A DNA stretch of 64,000 bases, from assembly GCA_016271365.2 (NCBI GenBank), contig CM057456.1, forward strand, positions 168,037,501 to 168,101,500. The letters are read 5' to 3'. The translations under genes were made by a program, and so were the position numbers. This document shows, piece by piece, positions 55,831 to 64,000 of the stretch. This stretch comes from Neoceratodus forsteri (lineage: Eukaryota; Chordata; Ceratodontiformes; Ceratodontidae). The notes below the pieces were generated by a model. The model saw only the letters and a program-made list of their open reading frames with translations, was not told where the DNA came from and made no database searches. Each line of letters opens with the position of its first letter. Within the stretch, counting starts at the first letter, position 1.

Positions 55831-56859
55831 TTAGTGTGAACATCCTCTGAGAGTAGTAGCAACAGTAGAAAAGCTTTATTAGCGTAGAGTAGGAACATTT
55901 TTGTCTTACTCTCTGAGAATAACTCAGGAAATAGTGAGAGAGTGCTGCCCACACATAAGGAAATGAGAGTGAAATTGCCCCAGAACTAGGCATCTAGTAC
56001 TGGTCTGGAACAGATTCTTATGTGGGGCAAAGGATGAAAGTGGCTTACAACACCCTGTAAGAAGTAAAGTTCCATATTGTGCCCTCGATGTGTGGGTAGG
56101 AGTAAGAGTATGTCCTTGAGCATTTAGAGGCAAAGGGTTAAGCCATTGACCCACAGGGGAAGGGTGAGTGTTCAAAGTAAAACTGTAAACTTCAGGTGTG
56201 CCATGGTCTGAAGGCATGGGGAAAACAGGGCAGTTTCCAGTGGTTATTTTTAAACTTTGTTTGAGATTATTTTTGTGGGAGATTTCATTTGTAGTCAACT
56301 GTCTACTGTTTATTCTAGCTACAGAATAGGCATGCTCCCTTTTTCAGAGCATAGAGGGTACAGCAGAAAGATAGGCAGGCAGTTATTTCAGCGTAGATTT
56401 TAAGGTTGCTGTAGAGATGAACTGAGCTCTGTGCAGTGAAGGCTACAATCAGTATCAAATGCCCTCTAGTTGTGACTGCATTGCCATGCAGATGACAGAC
56501 TGGGGACTTAGTCACCTGACCTCGAAGGGCTATATAAGTAAAGCTGAACAAGTGTGGGGAGCTGCCACATAGCAGCGGAGGAAAGGTCTGGGGCAGGAAA
56601 AAAATCAGAGACCAAGGCAAGCAGGCTGCTGTAATTGCAGTTAGCAGGTAGCAGAAGTAGGAAGCCACCACAGACTGACCAATCTGCACCTGAGAGCTCA
56701 GCAGTCAGGTAGCAGTGCTTAGAATTAGGGAGCTTCTTTCAAAAAAATGAAGGAAGTGGAAAGTCTAATAAAAAATAGAGAGAATTAACAAAGAGTAAGA
56801 TTAAACTCAGCTCGGTGACCGAGACAGCAGCACTGACTGGATAAGATACAGTCCAGGCT
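55831..56859. other. No gene recognised
   Basis: No convincing coding sequence. Overlapping frames of 100-124 codons on the minus strand lack known motifs. Confidence 0.45.
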
Positions 56860-56950
56860 CCCACCATAGCCTTAGTAGCTATGGTGGGATTTGAACCCAA
56901 ACTTATTGGTTCCCAAGCCTATGATATAACCACTAGACCCCAACACAATC
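56860..56950 (-). mobile_element. tRNA-like SINE head with a snap-back hairpin
   Basis: On the minus strand, an A-box TCTAGTGGTTA (56937-56927) is followed about 30 bp later by a perfect B-box GGGTTCAAATCCC (56898-56886). This is the internal RNA polymerase III promoter of a tRNA. The acceptor stem does not pair, so it is not a tRNA gene. Right behind the B-box an 11-bp perfect hairpin, CCCACCATAGC and GCTATGGTGGG with a 7-nt loop, occupies 56860-56888. The SINE's 3' limit is not clear. Confidence 0.72.
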
Positions 56951-57491
56951 CCTCTGTCACAATTTTTAGGTTGCTTAGTGAAGCTTAAAGCAGACAGTAA
57001 TGGAAATGGGAGGGAACCTGGGGGAAATCAGGTCCGGGGGTGAAATTAAAAGTCTCAGTTCCCGAAGTAAAATGAGGAAGGACTACTTCTGCTTAAAATA
57101 CCCACTCCTAAAGGCATATAACTGATTAAACTGTAAAAATGCAACATACAATGCAGAAACATATCCCCTGACCCCTGCCAGGTGTGTTCAAGACTAGATC
57201 ACAGGTGATGGGTTCCCTCATTGAATCCTCTCCATTTCCAACACTGAAAGCAGACTTCTTGTTAGCATTCTGCTGGGTGTGGCTATATCTGGAAAAAGTA
57301 TATGTTGTTTTAACCCCTGTGAGGGCAAACATCAGTGGGTGTGGACCACAGCAGAGCTGTACTATAATCCTATAAACTGCATAGGAATGTATACCAGATG
57401 CTTTCCCTTCCCCCATTTCAAGTAGTTCCAGGTGTGTAGCTGAATCAATGCCCCATAAACCTTTTCCCTGTTGTCCAGTAATGTGGGAGTT
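56951..57491. other. No gene recognised
   Basis: A 138-codon minus frame (57542-57126) shows no known domain. Confidence 0.4.
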
Positions 57492-57500
57492 TTCATTACA

Positions 57501-57827
57501 TACCTCTGAACCTTTTCTCACTGAAACGAGGGACATGGGCACTCAAAATGAGGGACAATGAGGGACACTGACCTTCAGTATGAGGGACACAACCTCAAAC
57601 ATGCAGATAAAAGCTCAGAACACTGTAGAATCCATTTCCTGTACTTTAAGAAAGTTTCTTTTTTATTTAGCATCTTAGAATGGTAGTAAATTCTGCTTTA
57701 ATGCCTGAATTTAGAGAACCTTCTCTGTGTGGGGAGTACCTTTTTCATTAGGGACAGGCATGGAGCAAAACAATTTTGAGGGGTAAAATGAGAGATGCCC
57801 TTCATAATGAGGAACAGTTGAGAGGTA
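57501..57827. mobile_element. DNA-transposon-like MITE with GAGGGACA repeats, 327 bp
   Basis: The ends are TACCTCTGAACC and, inverted, TACCTCTCAACTG. Nine-base flanks TTCATTACA (57492-57500) and TGCATCACA (57828-57836) match at seven of nine. Inside are at least four copies of GAGGGACA near the left end and a related AGGAACAG at the right. No transposase. The 9-bp duplication would suggest a Mutator-like element, but 8 bp (hAT) cannot be excluded. Confidence 0.6.
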
Positions 57828-57859
57828 TGCATCACAATAATACCACAAGTAAATTGATT

Positions 57860-58011
57860 TATATTTTGTTTATTTGGAAGTATATTTGAGCACAAGTCCC
57901 CATTCACAAAGGTTCCATGGCAGGGTCAATAAAATACAATGAAGTTACAACAAGAACAGCAATGTCGCACAGTTAACAAAGGAATACAATTAAGGAACAT
58001 CACTAGAGGGG
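57860..58011 (-). mobile_element. L2-like LINE copy 4, 3' terminus only
   Basis: Tail (TTTGTTTATTTGGAAG), partly conserved hairpin (57883-57916) and about 90 bp of 3' UTR. It ends where the SINE-like core begins. Confidence 0.68.
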
Positions 58012-58205
58012 AGGGTTAGGATTGAGCATCTGGAAGACTGCTCTTCTATCCCAGGGAGGGATCCAGGGAGTCACCATTCTGTAGCGGCCCCTGGTGATGA
58101 CCGGGGGCCCTACTAGAGTTGTGCCCTGTGGGGGGCGGAGTATGACAGATGTTGGCATGCTGTGCCTAAACGTCATTGCATGCCACACTCTGCAGGGAGC
58201 CAAAA
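58012..58205 (+). mobile_element. Second SINE-like core, related to 34478-34680
   Basis: It shares blocks in the same order with the retroposon at 34371: GGTTAGGATTGAGC, CTATCCCAGGGA, CGGCCCCTGGTGATGACCGG, CGTCATTGCATGCC and CTGCAGGGAGCC. The tRNA-like head is absent and no duplication is visible, so it is a truncated or partial copy. Boundaries are approximate. Confidence 0.55.
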
Positions 58206-58574
58206 ATCAGAGGAAAAAATGGGCACAGGTTGGGCAGTATGATATTCTGACCTCTGCAGCACAGCCCAAATGTGCCTCCTTGTCTGGATCCTGTATAGAC
58301 GAGTCACACTGTGGGTAGCTCCTCGCAGCCCTGCCATGGGGGGTAATCCATGGGAGCTATGAGGAGGTAGGCTGATCTCGTGTTCGGGGGGGGGGGGTCA
58401 GTCAGGATGACTTGCTGACCATGCCTAGGCAAGGAGAGAAATATCTGGGTGAGGGGGAAGGAACAGCATTAGAACAACAAAGTGTGATATAGAACAGGGC
58501 AGAAGCTACAAGCAAGCAATATTGCAATAGAGTTATGCACAGTTGCAACTGCATTGCACAGATAGAGATGACTG
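58206..58574. other. No gene recognised
   Basis: GC-rich to mixed sequence with a 13-base G run near 58387. It may include more SINE and L2-like 3' UTR material. Confidence 0.35.
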
Positions 58575-58865
58575 TCCAGTCAAGTACATGTTTATTGATC
58601 AGCAAAAAGACGTTATAATATACTACAAAAACAGAATAAAGCTAAAAACATGGGTAATGAAATATCCTCTTACATTTAAATAGGTACAGCTCCAGTCATA
58701 CAGTTAAAATTTCCCATAGTCAACATAATATCAAATAACAGTTTAAAAAATTCATTTCATACTGTGTTTTGAGAGAAAAAAGACTAAAATTAGAGTAAAA
58801 AGTGGAATATTACCCAAATACAGTTTATATTCTTGCATTAGGTATAATTTCATTCCATATTTGTC

Positions 58866-61800
58866 TTATAAATGTATAGCTATCAGAAATGTTGCTACAA
58901 TTTCTTGAATATAGTTATCTTGTTTAGTGAAAAGATACACAATTATCTTTTCAGGAGGGAGGCTGAGACTACCTAGCAACCCACCCAACCACTTTCTTCT
59001 GTTGGCCTCATAGAGAGGACATAATAAGATGACATGTTTTAAGTCATCAATTGTCTTAACCCTCATTTGCAGATGAGAGAGGTAGTGCTATTTCGATTTG
59101 GCCTGTACTGAATATGCTGAGCATTATACATTTCTGTTCTAAATCTAGTATATATTCTTCTCAGTTTGGGGCAAGTCAGATATGTAAGATAGGGTTCAAG
59201 TCCCCAATTGGTCTTAAATTGTTTATAACATTCATGAAGTTTTAATGATGTTAGCTGAGTAAATAGAAGGTTGATAGCCAGATCTCTAAGCCTCATTTTA
59301 ACATCAAGGCTGAGTTCCTCCCATGATCTAATGTATATGGGATACAATAATTGTCCCAAACCAAATGGCATTAATATTTTTTGAATTAAGTGAATGAATG
59401 GATGTGCATACCCCAGTGTAGTCAACTTAATCTCTTCCTCCACACACATTCTTGGGTATCATTGTTCTGGAAATAAAAATGGTTTGAGTTAAAACGTTAT
59501 TTGTCTTTCTTTTCTTAAGGAAAATAGTGATTGTTGTCCCAATTCTAATTTGACAATACAATTAGGGGTTCCCTGAGGTAACATCAAGATATATTTGTAC
59601 AATTTATTGAGTATAATTTTTAGGGAACTTATATTAGTAAAGCCCCAGACTTTTGCTGCATAGATTATACCAGCTCTTATTTTGGCACTGATGACCCTTA
59701 AAATCCCTTTAATCGAGGATTTATCCTTTTTGGCATTAAATATTTTAAGGGCATTAACTGTCGAGGACATTTTGTTCTGTATCAATTCCAAATGATTTTT
59801 CCAAGATAGTATATCAATCTTATTCCAGGGTAGTCATAACTGTTTACTACCTCAATAAGGTTTCCATCGATCCTAAACCTTGATGTATTCCGAGCTTTTT
59901 TCCGAAAATTACTATGTTCATTTTACTTTGATTGATCTTCAATTTCCTTTGTTTACATAGTGTCTCAAAGAGGCTTAATTTCCTTTTGAAGCCTAGGGCA
60001 GAAGTACAAAGTACTAAATCATCTGCGTAGGCTAAAGTTATCTAATCTGTGTTCATTAACGTTTGGTGCATGAAAGTCAGGATCCATTATTTGTTGTAAG
60101 ATAGTATTAATATAGATGTTAAAAAGGTGGGGGCTACTATACATCCCTGTTTGTCCCCTACAGTAGTTTGGAATGTATCAGTAACATGCCCATGTTGATT
60201 GCAATGTATTCTCGACCAGGTGTATTCATGTAGTCTGACTAAGGTGTCCAAAAGTGTCCTTTCCAAATTCAAATCTTCAAGTGTTATCCAAAGAATCTTC
60301 CTACTGATACTATCAAAGGCTGCTGAAAAATCAGTAAAGCAGCAAAATATTCTACCTTTTCAGATTTTGGTATACTTCCAGACTATATGTTGAAGCACAT
60401 AATAATGTTGTACTATGGATCTGTTATTCCTGAATCCATTCTGTGCTTCATTAAGAACAGAGTGCTTCTCTACCCAGTCTGTAAGTCTGCCGAGAATGAT
60501 TTTGGAAAAGATTTTTTGTGATACATTGATCAGACTAACGGGCCTGTACATTTTTGGATCATTGGGATTTTCCTTTTTATAGACTGGAAATATGACACTG
60601 CCCAACCAACTGAAAAGAAATTCTAAACTTTATAAAAACACATTAAATATCTTGGTGAGGGGTGGAATCCACCAATCTTGAAATGATTTACATACATCAC
60701 TAATTATCATAGCAGGGCCTGGTGTTTTATTGAACTTCAGGTAGCTAAAAGAGATGTAAATCTCATTCTCTGTAATCATAATAGGCTTTGCTTAAGTAAC
60801 CCCACTTATATAATTGGTTTTATATTCCATTTCTTCCTCTTCCAAAGAATAGCATAAATTTGAAAAATAAGAGATCCACATTTGAGGGGTAATAAATGAG
60901 TCTACGCTTGTTTGGTATGTATTATATCCCTGTACTACTAGTGTCCACAAGAGCCTGCTGTCTCTATTAAGGACCGCTTGTCTTAATTTTTCCCATAGGC
61001 GATGAGGGTGTTTATTCCTTTCTTCCTCCAAGACTTTCATATATTTTTCTCTTTCTTTTTTCAGGATCATATGATCCATTTGTTTTTTCTTCCTTTTACA
61101 TCCATACTAAGGCCCTGTACACTCTTGTGAAAGTAGGTTGAAAACCGTTTTATAAACTGGTTTAAGTCTTACTGTGTTAGAGCATCCACATTGTGATGAA
61201 ACTGTTTAAACATGGTTCTTCAACTCCGTTTCTGTCCACACTGGGTACTTTTTGGGGTTGTGAACCTTACTATGCCTACAACTGTGCTATGCCACTGATG
61301 GCTGTGTATCCTAGCAGCCCAGACAATGCTAATATTGTACATATCACAACTAGAAGCCCAGCACCAAGCAGCACATCCACACTAGTAAGTCAAACCATGT
61401 TTAACTTAAACTGTTTTTAAAACTAGGCTAGAGACAAGGTACCTAGTAGGGTTTTAACATGTTTTTAATAACAGTTTAAATCATGCTGTAATGTGGCTGC
61501 AAACCATGTTTGTGCTTCTTAATCCATTTTAACTTGCTTAAAATGGTTTAAAAAGTCTAGTGTGTACAGGACCTAAGAGTCTTGCCAAAGTATGTTTTAG
61601 CATTTCTGCATTTCTGATTAAACCACGATTTCAAAAAAGTATGTTGTTTATTATTTACTATTTTACTGGTTTTACAGAATGTTCTCAAAATAGTACAAAT
61701 ATTCTCCCAACTGTCATAAATTTTTGAGGTTTGAATTTTATCAAGAATTTGATTATGAATACTGTATGCTTCTCCTGTGTACACAATTTTCTTTAAATTG

Positions 61801-62448
61801 TGCATAATAAATAGGACCCCATTTAATCCTCCTTTCATTAATAATTTCTAGCTCTTCCCCTGCATGTACCTCAATTTGTGGAAGACTGGGATAGGTATTT
61901 TCTATATTCAATTTTATTGGAAGATGAGCGAATTTCATATGTTCACCTATCTGTAATTTCCAGACCAATTTGAAGGCCTCCAAGTTGGTCCAGATCAGAT
62001 CCAATGTGGAAGCACCAGAGGCACCAATGAATGTTAGCTTCCTAAGTCTACCTTCATCAGTTCTCCCATTCAGGATGTAAAAATTCCTTTTTGTGAGTCA
62101 TGTGAGCAGTTCTTTCCCTCTAGGATTAGTCTTAGGATCCAAAACTTCCCTTCTGGTTTCCATTACAGGGTTTATAGTGGGTAAGAAGAGGATAAGATTA
62201 GAAAATGTCCCTTTAGTCATTCTAGAAGATATCCTTGCATTGAAATCTCCCATAATAAATACAGGGACATTTCCTTCATTTTCAACTAATTTAAATAGTA
62301 CTTGCTTCAGATGAGAGCGATAGGGGCCATTAGGGCCTAAGTTCTTTGTTCTTGGAGGAAAATAGATATTACATAGAGATGACTGCAAAGATCTTTTGAA
62401 TTGTGGAAAATTGGGGAGATTAAGCAGTGTGTCTAGCAATTCATTCAT
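58866..62448 (-). pseudogene. ORF2 of the I/Vingi-type LINE, decayed
   Basis: The endonuclease has CNIYFPPRTKNLGPNGPY and VFIMGDFNAR (62230). The last motif, normally SDHLP, reads FAHLPIKLNI (61910), so the catalytic Asp is gone. RT: VIFPVYKKENPNDPKMYRPV (60590), EAQNGFRNNRSIVQHYYVLQ (60450), GDKQGCIVAPT (60150). The Y/FADD box is not intact in any frame I read (near 60035-60000). C-terminus: SAKIRAGIIYAAKVWGF (59680), DLKHVILLCPLYE (59045). Stops and frameshifts throughout. Confidence 0.74.
61111..61573. mobile_element. Harbinger-type MITE, 463 bp, TAA duplication
   Basis: The ends are GGCCCTGTACACTCTTG and, inverted, GGTCCTGTACACACTAG. They are flanked by TAA on both sides (61108-61110 and 61574-61576). 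PIF/Harbinger transposons duplicate TWA. The interior holds several AAACTGGTTT/AAACCATGTTT-like inverted words and no transposase. The host LINE reads FGKTL before it and KRKKKQM after it. Confidence 0.8.
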
Positions 62449-62455
62449 TCAGCCA

Positions 62456-64000
62456 GCCAGCAGAATTTACCACAAAGAAATGCTAGCCCAGTTTTGTTAT
62501 CCAGAAGGGCAGCTGAAGGACATTCCTTGACATACTCCTGGTGCTGTATTAGTTAGCAACAAGGCAGAATCCATTTTTTTATTGCAAGGGAGGGTGTGTC
62601 TAAGCAGTGCCTTCTTTGCTAGCAGGCAAATTTGGTACACTTTTTTCTGCAAGATAGAGGAAGCCAGCATGTTTGAGTGTACAGGGAACAGCTGTGGGTA
62701 TGCTTTTCAACCCCTAACATAGATGGACAGGCCTTGTTACACTTCACCGTAATTCTGTTTAACATGATGTCACTTGCAGATGAGTAGACGGTGACAACTA
62801 ATTATAACTAAGACACATTATTCTGTATCCCTTATCAAGCTAATGCATTAGCAGTCATATTGACTCTGATCAGAGATTGTTTCTAAGGCTGTTTGTAAAA
62901 GGAGTTTTCTGGTAGTACAGTATATAGCTGTAAGTTGTATGTGTGGCCACAACAGGAAAAGGTGAATTACTCAGTTTTTTCAGTCTTTGGGGATAGCCAC
63001 TCAGCAGGATACCAAACACAGAATACCAGTAATACAATGCTGTAAATCATGTATTTGCATTCCACAGGAAATTCAATAAAAAAGCATGCAGTCTCAAGTG
63101 TAGTGTTGCTTAAATAGTATCGCTAACAAATCCTGAATACCACTGAGGTAGTGCATTTTCCTTGGATTTTAGATATATCAGACTTTTAGTGATATGATCT
63201 GCTGTCAAGATTGTTTTTTTTTTTCCATAGGGTGAGATAGCTACTTTCTGATTTTAAATCTAACTATTCAACCTAGCCAAGACTGACAACAGGACCCAGT
63301 GGAACAGGAAGTGGCTGCGTTCATTTCTCCAGTCTGCTCTGATCATTTGACATCGCAGTTACAGAGGGACACTCATGCTGTACAGACATGGCACCTGCTC
63401 ACTATGTTTGAAGTAATATCATTTTTACCTGTTTTATAGTAAAGTTTGTGTTTGTTGGCAATCTGATTTGTGTGTCACAAGCTTTCCTTATTCTATGAAG
63501 ATGGGTACAGTAAACAGTATTTTTCAAACTAGATCTATGTGATCTGTAATTGATATTCTGCTTTAGCTTGCATAGATGACTTTGCATGTTGTGGAAGGAT
63601 TGCAGATGTCTGATCTGCCCCAGGCAGTTGTTTGTTTGTTTTTTGTTTTCTAAGGCTGAACCACATTTTGTTTGTCACGTGTATAGATCTTATCAGCATT
63701 GAATCCATAACAAGAAGTTCTGCTGTACTGATTTTAGTTTTGTTTTCACTGTCTTGGTCTATGTTGTGTTTCTTGTCACTCTCTGACAAGTCTGACTGAA
63801 TTTGTATTATTTTGCTTCCTTTTCTGTGCTTAAGTGCTGTTGTTCTTCTGTGACATGTGTTGCTCTATGGCTCACTATGTGAATATTCTCTTATGTACAG
63901 TACCATATCTGTCTGCCTTCCTCTCCAATTTACTGGTAATTTGTGTTTTTTTAACCTATAGTTCAGTAAGTGCTGTTGTCTGCTATTTATATTAGCTCTT
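62456..64000. other. No gene recognised
   Basis: AT-rich DNA. A short poly-T run lies at 63213-63224 and an ATTCAATAAAAAA signal-like site at 63070. Minus-strand frames of 61 and 84 codons have no known motif. Confidence 0.45.

Larger units (their letters stand above)
58575..62455 (-). mobile_element. LINE with I/Vingi-type C-terminus, split by a Harbinger-like MITE
   Basis: Coding order on the minus strand is endonuclease (62448-61760), EN-RT linker (61079-60790), RT (60605-59830) and C-terminal domain with a Cys/His-type end (59449-58866). The 3' UTR ends near 58575. It is distinct from all other families here: the C-terminus has LPQGTPNCIVKLELGQQSL and DDLKHVILLCPLYEANRRKW, features of I/Ingi/Vingi-like LINEs. 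The clade is tentative. A 463-bp MITE interrupts the linker. Confidence 0.72.

Noticed and set aside
56886..56950. tRNA gene on the minus strand
   Set aside because: Boxes A and B fit, but the acceptor and anticodon stems do not pair. A SINE head explains it better.
57126..57542. Possible 138-codon host exon or gene
   Set aside because: No conserved motif, no splice context I can support, and it overlaps the MITE edge.
1..64000. CRISPR array, bacterial operon or prophage
   Set aside because: No regular spacer-repeat arrays. All recognisable coding sequence is eukaryotic transposable element.

Overview
The window is a stretch of eukaryotic, almost certainly vertebrate, intergenic DNA built mostly from transposable elements. 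I find no host protein gene, no rRNA gene and no intact tRNA gene. The element mix is many CR1-clade LINEs, L2 and L2-like LINEs, two Tx1/L1-group LINEs, a DIRS tyrosine-recombinase retrotransposon, tRNA-derived SINE pieces and small hAT-like and Harbinger-like DNA transposons. It argues against birds and mammals and fits a large-genome amphibian (for example a caecilian) or a lungfish best. This is inference from element content, not a species identification.

Layout. 1-1078: 3' end of a plus-strand LINE. 1079-3840: no gene. 3841-11880: minus-strand CR1 pieces that resolve into two nests, CR1-B inside CR1-C/A and CR1-E inside CR1-D/F. 11881-14540: mostly unique DNA with a hAT-like MITE (13348-13635) and an 83-bp minisatellite. 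14541-17262: a plus-strand LINE split by CR1-G (15199-16986). 17262-17341: a GAA microsatellite. 17566-29990: two Tx1-type LINEs head to tail, both starting at the same short motif, each carrying smaller insertions. 30240-31080: LINE fragment. 32398-33044: CR1-H. 33554-34046: three hairpin or MITE-like elements. 34140-36844: L2-like copy 1, split by a 558-bp SINE-like retroposon with a perfect 14-bp target duplication. 36896-45960: a true L2 split by L2-like copy 2, itself split by the longest CR1 (CR1-I, about 4.1 kb). 46156-55830: L2-like copy 3, whose 3' UTR holds a complete but decayed DIRS element (46241-52532) with inverted terminal repeats, internal complementary region, gag, RT-RNase H and tyrosine recombinase. 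56860-56950: tRNA-like SINE head. 57501-57827: MITE. 57860-58011: L2-like copy 4 tail, followed by a second SINE-like core. 58575-62455: another minus-strand LINE with a Harbinger-type MITE in its ORF. 62456-64000: no gene seen.

All long reading frames belong to mobile elements, and nearly all are broken by stops, frameshifts or nested insertions. The nests give a relative insertion order: each host element is older than its guest. The observations I rate highest are the shared 5' junction of the two tandem Tx1-type LINEs (possible target-site specificity), the DIRS internal complementary region that matches the joined ends of its own element, and the candidate SINE family seen twice.
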